Below, one piece after another: positions 44,010 through 56,898 of a DNA stretch of 64,000 nucleotides. Positions within the stretch are counted from its first letter, which is position 1; each line of letters opens with the position of its first letter. This stretch comes from Paraphoma chrysanthemicola (Eukaryota > Ascomycota > Dothideomycetes > Pleosporales > Phaeosphaeriaceae), in assembly GCA_020744225.1 (NCBI GenBank), contig JAGMWG010000016.1, positions 682,001 through 746,000 of the forward strand. The letters are read 5' to 3'. Below the pieces are notes generated by a model. The model was not told the origin of the DNA. It was given only the letters and a program-made list of their open reading frames with translations, and did no database searches. The translations under genes were made by a program, and so were the position numbers.

Positions 44010-44780
44010 TCAGACAACACTGTCCGTCCTTGTCCAGATATTCCATCCAGTTTTGACTCCTGTTTCTGGAGGAAGCCCTGCGTGAAGAGTTCGTCCATCC
44101 CCTTCGCCTCCACCACGAAGGTTTTTCCAGAATACAGCATTTCCTGGAATTGGTCTAAAGGTGATAACTCCCTTACCTTCACAATCAACGATAGAGCACC
44201 ACCGCACGTCTTCTTTTGTCCAATCGACGCCCAGATCCGGGAATCTCGTACCACACGTAGTACAATTTGCCTCTAAAATCACAAAGAACGTTGACAATCT
44301 ATTGGAGTAGTTGCTTGGAGGTGCCTCAGGCACTGGAAACCAGTCCCAATGAGGCTTATACTGCTGGCCGGCGCGATACCTTGTCAATTGTAGGGACTCG
44401 TGCTGTTTCATGCTGGTGTATCCCTGGAATTCTGAAGCTCGTGCTGTAATGCGTTCGACGACGGAATCGTTGCTTGGGAGAAATGCAGTAAAGCTTGTTC
44501 TTTCGTGGCCGACAAGTTCCGAACCATTCTCATGAATCACCATTGAGTCTGTGAATTCGCCCTCACTATAGGTCGTTGGTTGAAGTGTACAAAAGAATAT
44601 TGCTCAGGATCAATTTACATGCCCAAGACGTAACAGGTGTTTAATCTCTGGATCGGTGATGAAGTTGGCAATATGTATGATAAGGGGATCAGTCGAGACA
44701 ATCCGGGCAGTGATTGACGGTGATGATGCCTCTGACGCTGTAAAGCCCAGTGGCAGAAGCACGGCGAATAAAATGGGCAT
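44010..44780 (-). CDS. Prolyl 4-hydroxylase-like 2-oxoglutarate/Fe(II) oxygenase
   Basis: Membrane-anchored dioxygenase of the prolyl 4-hydroxylase alpha-subunit type. Exons 44780-~44623 and ~44565-44010 give 237 aa. The ATG at 44780 starts a signal anchor, MPILFAVLLPLGFTA; the frame upstream has only a GTG. The double-stranded beta-helix carries the iron triad in KPHWDWF (HxD) and RTLHAGLP (distal His), and VKTGWNIWTR with the 2-oxoglutarate-binding Lys. Two internal Cys pairs (CTTC and WCSIVDC) are typical of the fungal secretory forms. The 57-nt intron is ambiguous: either a GC-AG intron (44566-44622) or a GT donor with a GAG acceptor (44562-44618); both keep frame and differ by one residue (Glu or His). 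Confidence 0.85.
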
Positions 44781-46255
44781 GAGTGCACATGTAATCAGCC
44801 ATTTGCCTGGAACCGAGGATTTCGACGCAAAGGACACGATGCAGAAAAGTGTAGGGACAAAAAGTTAAAAATTGATCGAAAATCTGGAAAGGAAAACTTC
44901 ACATTGAAGGAGAAGATGATAAGTGAAGCCTGCTGGCCCCTGGGCGGCTGAAGAAGGACCGAATCATGGAAAACTAGAGCTAAGCCCACTTGTGATTTAC
45001 TTACTTGTCAGTCTCTTGGAGGGTGCATAACTTTAAACTTGTATGTGTTGTCCCGCTGTTCTCGAACCTAGACTTTCGATGTTTCTTGACGCGCTCCACG
45101 AGCGAGCAGTACCATTTTGCCAAGCTCATTTCGAGCCTCATACATCCCGCAATGTTTAAACGCAACATCCCAAGGACGGTCTTGGATGGAATGAATACGC
45201 AATTTGCCTTACGATTGTCTCTAACAACTCGAGATACCCAGGGTCACTATGCGCTGTGATCGCTCTTCGCTTTCTCCCTTCCTTCCCGTTACACAATTCA
45301 CCTCAAGATTATATTTATCATACGAGTAAACTTCGCAATTTCCGTAGGTGCCATATTCCTTCCCTTTCAGCTCAACCTGGGCCAAGACAAGCGGAGCGCA
45401 AAAGAGGGAGGACAACTAATTCATGGTTCGATCTGAAGCATCCAAGACTAGGACGACGAAATATCTGGCTCTACTTCCAATTGCTCTCGACCGAAGCCTC
45501 CGTAGGTGATCTGAATCTTGCCTTAGTTACCGCAACGCGGACAATACATGGCGTCTTCGATGGCATCAATCAGACTTGCCAACAAGCCGGCCGATCGGCG
45601 GATTATGTTCTACCCAAGCATGCACGTGGCATCGCCTACTCCGTGGGAGCGCGCAAGCCCCTACTTATGGCACGTCCGCTCATCGAGCTGCCAAACGGCC
45701 GGCTTGTTGACACGTTTGGCATCGAAAAGATTACTCACCCAGCGCGGTCATTTTCTCTAATAGTCGTGACAAGGACGGCTACATCATATGGTATCACCGA
45801 GAGATTACTCACACAGAGGCCAGACTCCTTTGCTCTTGCGGCCGGGTCCTTTACCAAGGACGCTACAGCCGTACCTACCTGCGTGATATCCGTGCAGGAT
45901 CTTGGTGTATGGACATCTAACTCGGCATACTGGGTACCTGGTACCTTCCCACATCTGAATCCAGAGCTTTGTCAGAGACGCGTCGGACGATTAGTGCTTT
46001 GGCCAATTTGACGTGTGCATTCAACGGTATGCAACAGCCATCTGGAACTCGGCAAGTGTAGCGGTGTGCGCATGTGTCATTTCGGTTTCTTGATAAATGC
46101 CTAAGGTAGTTGCAAAGGTAGTCCAAAGCAACACAAAAAGGGCAGAATCCCAGTGGCCAACTGCTCACCATCGACTTTGCCTTCCTCAATCATCACAACT
46201 ATAATCACATTCTTACTCTCACGATACTTTGCACTATCAACCTTCGAATCCCAAC
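44781..46255. other. Intergenic region, 1.5 kb
   Basis: One long open frame (45256-46011) begins with GTG, resembles nothing I know and competes with protein-like stretches in other frames (for example DKDGYIIWYHRE near 45765). This could be decayed coding sequence, but I cannot support a gene. Confidence 0.3.
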
Positions 46256-46432
46256 ATGAAATTCCATATTTTATTTGCTGTCCTGTTCGGACTCGCAGCT
46301 GCCGTACCATCTGAGCAGATCTAGACCAGCGATCGGGAGATAACGAAGCGACAAAACACTGCGTGTGGAAACGATTGTGCTGGAGCACGAGTACCACAAG
46401 GACAACGACCATCATCACCACGAGCCCAGTGA
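46256..46432 (+). pseudogene. Broken gene for a small secreted protein
   Basis: ATG 46256 begins MKFHILFAVLFGLAAAVPSE, a textbook signal peptide, after a C/T-rich leader, but the frame closes with TAG at 46322-46324 after 22 codons. In the same frame beyond the stop there is a Lys-Arg site of the Kex2 kind and then two cysteines, ending at TGA 46430-46432. From about 46385 a different frame takes over with a Ser/Thr-rich stretch (TTRTTTIITTSPVNTYITLE) of the kind found in secreted or wall-linked proteins. A premature stop plus a frame change indicates decay, unless the TAG is a sequencing error or spliced out. The protein family is unknown. Confidence 0.5.
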
Positions 46433-49400
46433 ACACATACATCACTCTCGAAAGCGCGTCTACCATCAGTCGTTCTATGGGGTTCTCTTTGCGAAGAGTC
46501 TCAGCTCGGCCGGCTAGATCAGATATTGGAATCCTCTGAGAAGTAGGCTGGGAACGTAGTTACCTGTGTAACTGGGCTATCTCAGGTCGAATACACTGAA
46601 GCAATTCCTCGGTCGATTTTTTCTAACACTTTCTGCAAAGTGAAACCGTGACATAGCGTTTTTGAGAGGAATCAGGTTTCTACTGAGGGTGGTCAGGTCG
46701 CGTTGGTTGCATTAAAAGAGGCATTGCGTCAAAACCACGAACGAGACGTAACCCATGCCACCCTAGCTTGCTTCCAGGGCTTTCGACTCCAAGCTTGATG
46801 TATCGCTATAATCTCACCAATGCAACGATCGCGAGAAAGTTGAAATACGACCTCCAAACAGCCATGGCTACATTGAAGTCGTCATGATGTGTACACTCGC
46901 TCACTTCCATGCGGTCATCGCATCGATATTGTATTGAGCAAAGGTAGGAGAATATCAGGCCCAAATGTCGAACAAGACTTTGGCACCACTCTCCATGGGG
47001 AAGTCCTACGAAAAGTTGACCGACTTGTGCAGTGTATTGACATCTGGAAGGGCCCCCTCATCGTCAATAGCCGCCGACATTCTACTTGTTCATCTGTAAC
47101 TGACTGGCGACTTGACGAAGGGAAGACTATCAACCATTATGCTAGCACAATGTTGGACGGCATGTGCCGTGAGGAAGAGCCATGGGATCTAAGGAAGGCT
47201 TCCAAGTCCACCACAGTTCAGACTGTTGCACGATTCACCATCGAGGAGTTGCCAGGCCGGACACCTACAGTAAGACCTGCATGTATCCTACTCATTAATT
47301 CAACATGCGAAAACCTCTATGAAGCGTTGCTCATCTTGTCATGACTACCCAACACCAGTCGATGTTGACCATACTCTTGGAGCGGCACTTGCCCCTATGG
47401 CATCGACAGTTCAATGAACTTTCACAATTGCTGTTTAAGTTTCGAACTTGTACGACTTCAAGGAAACATAGCGCATTGATGAATTCGAAGCCATGATGGT
47501 GGTTCTGTATGTCGTCGCGCTACAAGAGCGGTCCTGGTGTGATGTATCAGCTACTAGAGCTAGATCGTCACTCCTTCAGCCACGGATCGTCATCGCACCG
47601 CCCATCGTCTCACACCTCGACAGCACACCCAAATGTGCATAATCCATCGAGGGAAATCAGTCTGATCTCGCTATGTCACTCCACATATTGTGGAGAGGTG
47701 CATACCCACTATTGAACGAATACGACTATCATCAAATGAATCATGTGTCCTGATGTAAGCGATGTCTTTGCAAACGGATCCAGGGACTGCATACTCACTC
47801 AGTGCTATTACATCTCTCTCAAATATAGGCCCGTATGTGAGCTTTCAGGAGGGGCCCGGGGCTAAATTAGGTCCTGGCCAACCTGATATCGCTAAGCGTG
47901 CACCAGAAAAGTCGTATCTGCGAGCTAAGGTATACGAAATGTGGAGAAGCGAGTCAAGGACTTGTACCAGGCTTGACAGGAACACAGGCAGCAAATATCG
48001 CGGTTCCGTAGATATACAGATCCCCGAGAACCTACCTGTACGGAGCCGATGTGCAGCTAGGACCTGCGCAGGTCGTATGCTTTGCATGCCGCCGTCCCTG
48101 ACCTTGTCACTACCCGTCCGAATATGGCAAGCCACGACGGTCTTTCGTATTTGTCCACCTTTGCGCTTAAATCCTTCGCCGAATTGGGACAGGTCGCCCA
48201 TAGCCTCGACCGATACCATGCGTGACACTAATTTGGTCGACTCAAAAGCGCTCCCCCGCAGAACTCATGACGAAGCGGACAATTCTGCGCATCTCGCAAT
48301 TCACTGAAGGATTTATGAAACAGCCTTCGGCAAATATAAGGATGCGCTGCCGAAGCCCCTGCGTCGTCTGAACCCCGCAATTCAAGCACATGGTCAAGGT
48401 CTCTGGGGCAGGCTTAATGACAAGCTGACGTCAAACGATTGCAATGCGGACAGAGATTGCATGAATTCGGCAACCTTCTCGAACGTCCATATTGTCTCAG
48501 GCTAAATGGGCCGGTGCTCCAGTATCCTGTCTGCTTATCGCAGTTCTGTTAAGACGATATATTCAGCCCTGGTGCTACGCACGTGGCTACAAAGAGGGAA
48601 ATGCTCAAGAGAGCTTCGCGAGCTCAATCTGAGAGCTTAGGATGTCGCATGGTGTGATCGAGGTCTAGGTCCATCCGCATGACTCGTTCTCCTGCGGGTG
48701 CGTTCAGCGGCTCGGGCATTTCTTGATGTGTTTCGAAAGCTTTGGCATTCTCTGTTATTACAACGGTCGCCTGTAATCTTCCACCTTTCGATCGATCCGC
48801 GTTAAACCCTCGGCGAAGAATGGATTGCTTTTTACAACGTGAGACTAGCCCATTTGGTAGTATTGACCTCGCTAGCATTATCCACCAAAGCGTGACAATG
48901 AGTGCTCCAATCCGAGGCACTTTTCGCAAGTTTCGATTGCGGCGTCGTCCACCTAATTGTTACCCCGCGCAAGCCATTATCATACCTTTGTTGCAAGGCA
49001 ATTGGAGGTACACACCAGTGAAAGACAGGCTCGCACTGTAAGCAAAGTCAGGTATATCGAACGCACGTTGTCTTTGCAGTGCTCTTTTGCTCCACATCAA
49101 TTCCCGGTGATGTACCCCAGCTTAATCGTTCGTTCCGGGGACTCTGCCTGATGCGGCCACAAAACCGTGGTCAACGCTGCACGAACGTTTATCAACCCAA
49201 GTACGGGCTATAGTTCTGCTCCTTAACTTTGTACAATTCGGCCAACAATAGGCTAGGATGGTTTACTATTGGCGCCACTACAGCATTAGTGACCGCTGTC
49301 AGCTGTCTTAAAGTCGGGAAAGAGGTGATACTATGCAAGTGCTGGGATACCACATTCAGGTGCCCGTAAGTACGTCGGACGCACTCAATGTACCTTGGTC

Positions 49401-52400
49401 ACACTGTGCAGGTGTGGGATCGCGATTACGCACTTCGCTAGGCAGCAGAAGTCCTGCACGCTGCTGCTATAGCCATGGTTTGATCACCAATGGTCTACAC
49501 CTTGCTACAGCAGAGACCGTCAGCCTTGCATCAGACTTGGTCGCTTCTGTGGATAGCAGCTGTTAACATGTCTCGGGACACTAGCCGACGAAAGTGTGAG
49601 CTACCACCAAGCTGAGTTTCGAGCAGAATCTCGTGGCGAAGCCGCATCAACCTCGCTAAGCACTATCGCAGATTACCATTCGGCACGAATATGCTGATGC
49701 ACATGAAGCTATCGTTCTTGTGCCACCGACCATAAGTCTCTAATCGTTGGACAACGCCATAGCGACCTCGGGAGCATCGGTTTTCACTTTCGCGCAGTCT
49801 CTTGAGCTTCTAGCTAAGAAAATCAGTAGAGAGCGAAGACACACGCTCGCTCTCGTATTCCTCTCAACGTGCATCGTTGCAATGCAAAGTAAGCCGCCAT
49901 CCTAACGGGACGGCCCTCCAGCCATAGCGAAGGATTTACGCCTTAGACTGTCAGAACCAGCCACCTCATTCATTCTCACCCCAAAGTCACGCCGGCATTG
50001 GAGTTGAAATCTAATCTTCTCGCCCTTGTGCCCGGAAGGGAGTGGTACCTATAACACACTTCTGATATACCAATGTGGCTGACGCCCATCACTACCACCA
50101 AGCCTCGCTCCGGTGCCTTTTAGGCTAAAGCCTACAGGCAGGCCCAAACGGTCGACCATCCACAATAATCGGGGCCGACTGGGATCCCTGTTCTTACCTT
50201 AAATGACATCCTTGACCACTCAATCATCGAGATCCAACAAATCACACCAAAGCACGCTGCCGTCCAGAGGGTACTTGCAGATACAACGAGCAAAGACCAC
50301 AATGCAGAAAGGCCCCTGTACTTCCAAGTCAACTCATCCTAGTCACCACGTTCCCCACATTCTCCCATGCAGATCCTGCAGTTCGCTTCTGTTTGTGGTG
50401 TACTCGAGATGCTTTGAGCGGTGGTGCTGCGCGCATCGCGTACTTTGAATCGTGGCAACTGTCATCTCATCCATTTCGGGTCATTAGCGACGGACATCGG
50501 CCTGCACTCCTTCCAACAACACGCGCGCGGTTTACGCACATCCCATGCAAGCCTCACGCCAGCCGCACGCCATCTCAGTGATCGAGAACGCGAACTGTGG
50601 AAGTCCGTGATTGCAGTGGCGGCCGACATCGCGCACGAAAAACGCCTAAGATTACCCCTCGAGATGACGTCTCAGGGAGGGCCTTGGAATGACTTGGGGT
50701 CCCCAACGAGACATGCAATCAAAGCAGGTTCCAGAAGGCCGCATGGCGCAACGGCTCGTGGCGATCTGTCACAGAATGCCTTTCCGCTTCTATTGCGACA
50801 CCTGTCCGTGGTTCCGGATTCTTGACTGGGCTATTTGACAGCTCCAGCCAGTGAAAGATATTCGCTCACCGTACCGTAATATCGAACGCCCAAATTGTGG
50901 TCGACGTAGCCCAACCACCCGTAGAGTGCATAGCGCGTGCCTTCTATCCGATCCATTATTCTCCGCATGCATTCATACTGCGCTTCGGCACGGTATATCT
51001 GCAGGGCGGTTTGTGGGGTCGTCCAAATCTATCAAAGTAGCCTTCGTTCTTTCATCTAAAAGATTGCGCCCCTCAGAACGTCGAAGGTCAGCGAGGCACT
51101 AAAATGTGGAGATGTACTTCAACTTTGTGGCGGCGGTCACAGATACATGCTGCATGCGTGTGCCTAGCTGGCAGGCTAACTCGGTAGCTGAGCAGACTAC
51201 TACCGCCATGATCTGCTGTGTCACCGCGAGGCGCTTTCTGAACCTGGACCCTAGAGGTCTACTCACCAGGATTTTTCATAGCTCACGGAGAGTAGGGAGC
51301 GTCTTCCGGTACCAACATCGATGGTGACGATGTAGTATGTAACGCGCATATGCGAATCATGATCATCTTGGTCGATGTTATGTGCTCCCGGAATTTCAAC
51401 GGCTGGACTTACCGGCAATGTCTCTCAGCTTCGTCTGTCTGCTCGGTGCTTGTGCATACCGCTATGTGTGGCCCCTTAGTTAGGGGGCTGTGCTTGTTCA
51501 AGATCTGGGCAGTCTCATGACCTTCACTGACCTTCATACTGACCACCTTATCAACCCGCTTTCAACATCTGACAAGAAGGACCGACACTTGCGTTGTCAC
51601 TGTTGATACTCGTTGCTTGCACTTTCCCCATGCCATCAGAAGCCACTTCACAGGCTCTCAAGATCTGTCCAGGGACAGCAACCGATAGCCTGAATGCACA
51701 TCCAGGTGCGGACCGTAAGCACTCCACAAAAGCTTGCCGGCATGGAACGCAGGCCAAGAGGGGTCGCCAAGAATACGACCAACGAGGGCGAAGCAACCTT
51801 CTCAACAGATCCGGGGTGCATGATAGCACTGCGGCCCTTGCATTTACCTTTCACAGGATCGGGACCATAGTCGAGGACTCGTAGCTCGGAAACAAGGTTG
51901 CTTCTTACTATTCACTTCGTTATCCTTTGTGGTCTCGCCCAAGCCTTAACCATTCTAAAGCCATCCCCTTCCGCTCTCGTCTCGGACCATCAAGCATGAA
52001 GGCTAAAAGGCATGGTGTTTGAGCCGACCCATGGATACCAGTGTTGTAAGACAACTAGGCTGAGGCCAAAGGATGGTGTAGTCCCGGCGCCGGATCCGGG
52101 CGGTGAAGTGGCCGGTGTCGAGTCCATGAGCAACTAGGTAGCGATTTGGGTGGACAGTGGCGCAATGTTTGGTAACGAAGGGGTGATCGTGTTACAGAAC
52201 TCAAAGTGCCGACAGCACCGGCAGATGTATATTGTCTCCATGTATATGGTAACAGGCTTTGTAGAGTTGCGCTGGGACAGCAGAGACTGCAGATGCCATT
52301 GCCATGCGATTGTGGCATCGCCTTGGTCTGTAAGAGACGCTGGTGCTCAACTGCATGGACACCAAATACGCAGTTCACACAACTCGAAAAGATTCAACAA

Positions 52401-53554
52401 AATGCTCTGGAAATCTACCCGCACTGTTAAGACCAGCACATCGATATATCCCCTCATTATCACAGCTCTATTATCGCTCAGGCACGGACGTCAGCACGCA
52501 ACGCGTGCACGCACCTCGATCAAACACCTCCACCGGCCTTGAAATCAGGGATGCACATCTCCGTCTCAGAAGGAGTAACGCGTTACAGCACACTAAGACC
52601 GTCTGACAGGTAGCAGCCTGCTCCTTCTTTGCTCAAAGGCAACGTTACAATCGACTGAAGACGAGGCGCGGACGAGTTCGGCGCGAACAGGGGCGAGTGC
52701 CTGAAACATAAACCCTGGCTATAGTACCGCACGGCGCTGAAACAAAGAGAAGCATGTTGGCGGCGGCGCGACGCGACTATGTGGGATCGCAAAAGGCTTG
52801 GCTTGCATTTTTGAGCTTTTCGAGTCATGGCGTTCGCCATGCCCGTTGGTAGTCGAGCGACTAAGACTGTGCAGAATTGATGAGTATTTCTATTGGTGTG
52901 CATTTTAAAATTGGTTGGGGAGAACTGCCTTTTCGGTGATTCGACCGTGTACGCGAGGTGGAGGTCTCGACCCGAGCCCGCGCGTCTCCACTCTTTCATA
53001 AACGTTCTGTCTAGACCAGCGAAGCAGTGGAGGAAGAGGTGGTATAATTGCTCGCTAATATAGGTGTACTGGAGAATACGGCAATGCAACGTAGTGCACA
53101 ACACTCGCTACAGATGACATATGCTGTGAACAGGACTGAAAGCGCTTCGTCTCAAAGAAATCGACTAGAAAAAGCCGCGCCGCAAAGCCGGTGGACCAAT
53201 CTTTTGCAAGGGGAGTGTGGTATACGATGAACGCCCAAACCAGTATATGTGAGAATCCTACACCCATTTTTGCGCCATGAACGCCAATCCCGAAGAACGC
53301 CAAGAATTCCAAGCCCCCGATGTGTGAGCCCCGTGCACCGCCGGATGGATGGAAGGAGGCCAATATGTGAATAATGAGAAGTCGCCGCTCGCTATTATGA
53401 CGATTTTTTCAGATCAAGAAAGTAAAGTATGTGAAGCGACGATCTGACCAGTGTGTGGCCGCCGTGACGCAAGCTGCACGGGTCGACAGCGAAGCCTGCA
53501 TTCCTGAGACGGCAAGGTGAGATTGTAGCAGGCACCCTTATGTGGGGGTTGCAT
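46433..53554. other. Gene-poor region, 7.1 kb
   Basis: Open frames here are short, mostly lack ATG starts or have no protein-like composition. I found no transposon ends, no transposase or reverse-transcriptase motif and no tRNA. A near-palindrome TTTAGGCTAAA lies at 50120-50130. It may hold xlnR downstream sequence, non-coding transcripts or decayed DNA. Confidence 0.4.
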
Positions 53555-56500
53555 TCATAGCGCAAGGCCACAGCCGTCACCACTCCAGCGGTAGAGGCTC
53601 AACATCTCTCGGCGGTGCTGTTGCGCCACGTGTTCGTCCATGCCTCGACCGCGTACTTGCTGCAAGGCAGAGCGCATGACTTTGCGGAAATTGCGCTATA
53701 CATGTTTGTTAGCATGATCGACCAATTTCGGAAGAGAGTTATGGAGGCGATCGAAACAAAGGCTAAAATGCGGGGGCCAGAAATCTGGGGAACTTGAGAC
53801 GCGTACCTGATACTCTGTATTGAGGGTGACGATGCAAGCTTCATGCGCACGCACGATGACCTCGCAGGCTCGTACAATGTTTGGGTTCGCTTCTCCTTGA
53901 AGCTTGTCGGCGATTAGAAGTAACAGAAAGCTTCCCTGCAGGAGGTATATGCCGAAGAAGAATGGCATAAAGCTGAGGTCTGGATCATGTTCGAGAATTT
54001 CGTTCAAGGCTTCGGCAGCCGAGACAGCGTGACCAGTTGCGTCGACAAAGCTTTGTGAAGATATCCAAAGATCGTTATCGTCTAGGAGTGAGATAGGATC
54101 CCATTTTCCATTGAGCAAAATATGTAACGTGTGCATAAGGTGCGTGCCATATGCCTCAACGATCTTGGCATGCATCAACGACTCCTGTGCTCTTGATATT
54201 GTCGAGTTGACTGATCGGACCGATGGTGTACCCGGATGTACTGGTTCGAGAGCTTCTGCATTTGCCTCATTGGCAGCACGGTTTCGAAGCTCTTGCAAGG
54301 TCTGTCCGTACGCAACGAGTTGCTGACTGATCTCCAGAGCATGATCATCCCAATCGGTCTTCGTGCCAAATCTTGGATGGTTTCTGGCGTAGTTCAAGTC
54401 GACAATCGCCCCCAGGATGGTCATCAGAGGTAGGAAAAATCCGAATATGGAGTGCCCGGTGCACTCAAAGGTAGGACCTCGTCGGCGAAATGTGGAATCT
54501 GGCAACGATTGAGCGGAGTCCACGAAGAAATCGCCAGCTTGCCATACGTTATCGTCAAGTGGCTGCAAAAGGCCCGAACATTCGACGTCCAACAATGATA
54601 AAGGTCGGTTATAGCACAGTGCTAGATGGCTGGGAGCCGCTCAGTGCCTGTGTGATATACTAGATGGGACTGAGCCAATATTGCTTACCGGTCTACCGTG
54701 TACAGTAGCCACCAGATGCGTCGACGTTCTTCGCGTTGCTCTTCCGTAAAGTCAACTGGACTGCAAGGTCTGTGTGTTTGCATTCCGCCCAGGTGGTCCA
54801 TGTCGAGTTCTCCTTGTGCATCATCATCGTTAGGCTCGGGTGGAGGTGTGACAGGCACTTCTTTGCCGAATTTGAGTTCTCTGGCTAGTGACCAGGCAGC
54901 GTTCCACCAGCGGAGCGAGGCGGCTTTGTACTCGCTTGCTGAGATGACGATAGCTAGATGCATATAGGTAGCTACATCGTCCAAACCGCCTGGTGCTCCC
55001 GCTAAGTTCCAGAGGTTAGCAAGTGTCGCAATTGACATCATCCCTGGGAAGTGACTTACGCAGACCGATCTCTGAGTCTTGGACAGGTATACCAAAGCCT
55101 CCCATTGTTACGCCATTCATGATGCCAGCATTATGGAAAGATGTAGCACTTGTGTCAGACTCACCCGGTGTCTGGTGCACAAGAGGCTTGAGGAGGCTGA
55201 TTGTCAGGTTGATTAGCTTCTCTGACAACTGGCTCCGAGCTGATGGTGACGACGAAAGATATGGTGATTCGCTCGTCAGACAACCAATCCATAACATACT
55301 AGCCAAGAGAGCAGGGCTGCATGTGCGTGGGTTGTTAGATCGAAGGAAGGATCGTTTTCGGAACACGTAGCCGAGCACGTAGGGAGAGACAGGCTGCATG
55401 AAAGCGGACGAGGAGCTTTGGAAGTACAATTCCAATAAGTCACAGGCCAACGATACCGGCATAATGTTCGCAAGATGTGGGACCAATGGCTGAAGAACGG
55501 GATATCTCAGCTGTTGGGATGGATTTGGTTGCGGTGCACCCGAGTACATTGTCGTTGAAGGAGAAGGTAGCATCCATCCTGGAGAAGAGGTGACCGGCGA
55601 CTGACCCATGTAACCCATGTTTGTAGGCTCTTCGGGTAGTCTGAAGGTGTTGGAAGGCGCTTGCGCATGTGCGCTCTGGGGACTCATCATGCTGTATGGA
55701 CTATCGGAGTACTCCATCGCATGGGAGGGGACGATTGGATGCATGCTGTTCTGCATCATTGGGTGGGGTGATTGATAAGCGATGTTGGAATGGAAATCGT
55801 TTATAGAATTATACTCCGGAATCGGATTGTGCATGGAGAGACCCTGAGTTTGTATTCGTGGAGGCTGCATGGGATGCATCGATTGCATATTGGAACCCAT
55901 GTGGTGGTGCATGTCGTTTTCAGGAATCGTGTCGATAGCGCTCATGCTCATAGTTCTGCTCTGGTAAGATGGGGTAGATTCCAGTTCCCTTGTCGTCGCC
56001 ATGCTTGCTGACCGACCCGGTAACTCTGGAAGTTGCCTCTGACCTTCCGGTAGTTGAGGACTGCTGCGAGGCGGCTCGATAGTCTTGTCCTGTGATTGCG
56101 GAGTACCCCTACCGGAGTCTTCCGAGGTCTGGCTGCCCTTACCAGCCGCCACTGCGGCGGCTTGCTGTTGAGCAATATCTTTTCTCGACGCTTTACCGCG
56201 CTTTTTTCGTTCCCGAATGTATTCACATGTCAGGCCAAATTCTGTTGTTGCATTAGCATTGCTCTCATGCAAGGTTCCACTTGGGTGACGAAATTGACAG
56301 GCGGCATTAGCCCGGCCTCGGGTAACCAGCTGCTATGGTACCACAAGTCCAGACCGTTAAAGGCGGCAGGTATAAGCCTTTTAATTGTCTGCCGCTCGAC
56401 CCCTTGACAGCGAGGCGGCATCTTGTCTGTTGAAATGGTGAACTACGTACCTATGCAATGCGCACAGCTGCTTGTGGTCAGCTTGAATCTACAACAACAT

Positions 56501-56898
56501 GCTGATTCGGGATCTACAAACCTTTGTCGCCCGTCGCATTTGGTTCTGAGTTGGTTGCACTGATCGCACGCTCGACTAATCCTGCGTCGCACCGGTCCTG
56601 AGGTGGCACTGCCGCGCCCTGATCGTTCGTGGAGCATTTCCCGTTGATTGCGTGGCGCTATTGGCCCGCTGGCATATGGCAGACGGTGCGGCTTGACGAT
56701 AGCTTTTCCATTCGGCAGCACATGTCGATTCTGATGGTACTGCAAAGCCGCGTATTGTGATGTGTGCGCAAGTGTGTCGAGCGGCGATGGTCCCATATGC
56801 TGCGCAGCAAGATGGTGGTGCTGTTGATGATCTACCATGTTCGGCGCGGGGAGATGGCTGAATGCCGACGGGTACTGATGGAGACTTGTCGACATCAT
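53555..56898 (-). CDS. xlnR: XlnR, xylanolytic/cellulolytic transcriptional activator
   Basis: Zn2Cys6 activator of xylanase, cellulase and D-xylose genes (XlnR/Xyr1/XLR1). Six exons: 56898-56522, 56467-56451, 56241-55060, 55001-54689, 54629-53807, 53695-53555; 950 aa, close to the family's ~870-960. The zinc cluster RRRISRACDQCNQLRTKCDG, then CAHCIEFGLTCEY and RERKKRGKASRKD are essentially diagnostic (Cys111, 114, 121, 127, 130, 137); it is split over three exons, one of only 17 nt. The fungal TF domain includes SEYKAASLRWWNAAWSLARE, IWWLLYTVDRHLALCYNRPL and LLIADKLQGEANPN. The C-terminus, rebuilt after a 111-nt intron, ends LYRWSGDGCGLAL, as in known XlnR. The upstream GTG at 56943 was not used; ATG 56898 is the first Met. 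Confidence 0.95.

Noticed and set aside
45256..46011. 251-codon open frame on the plus strand
   Set aside because: Starts with GTG, first ATG is at codon 138, composition is not protein-like and other frames have equally plausible fragments.
46889..47344. 151-codon open frame on the plus strand
   Set aside because: GTG start, no recognisable domain, no leader or splice context.
50117..50130. TTTAGGCTAAA palindrome containing the XlnR consensus GGCTAAA
   Set aside because: Far from any supported gene start; short site expected by chance in 64 kb.
50735..50810. TGGCGCAACGG, matching a tRNA A box
   Set aside because: No B box within tRNA distance and no cloverleaf.
50393..50825. Overlapping open frames with a phrase (RIAYFESW) resembling GH18 chitinase starts
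   Set aside because: The similarity stops after a few residues, no catalytic DxxDxDxE motif follows, and frames are interrupted.
52583..53104. 173-codon minus-strand open frame
   Set aside because: No conserved motif, Cys/Ser-rich random-looking composition and no splice or leader context.
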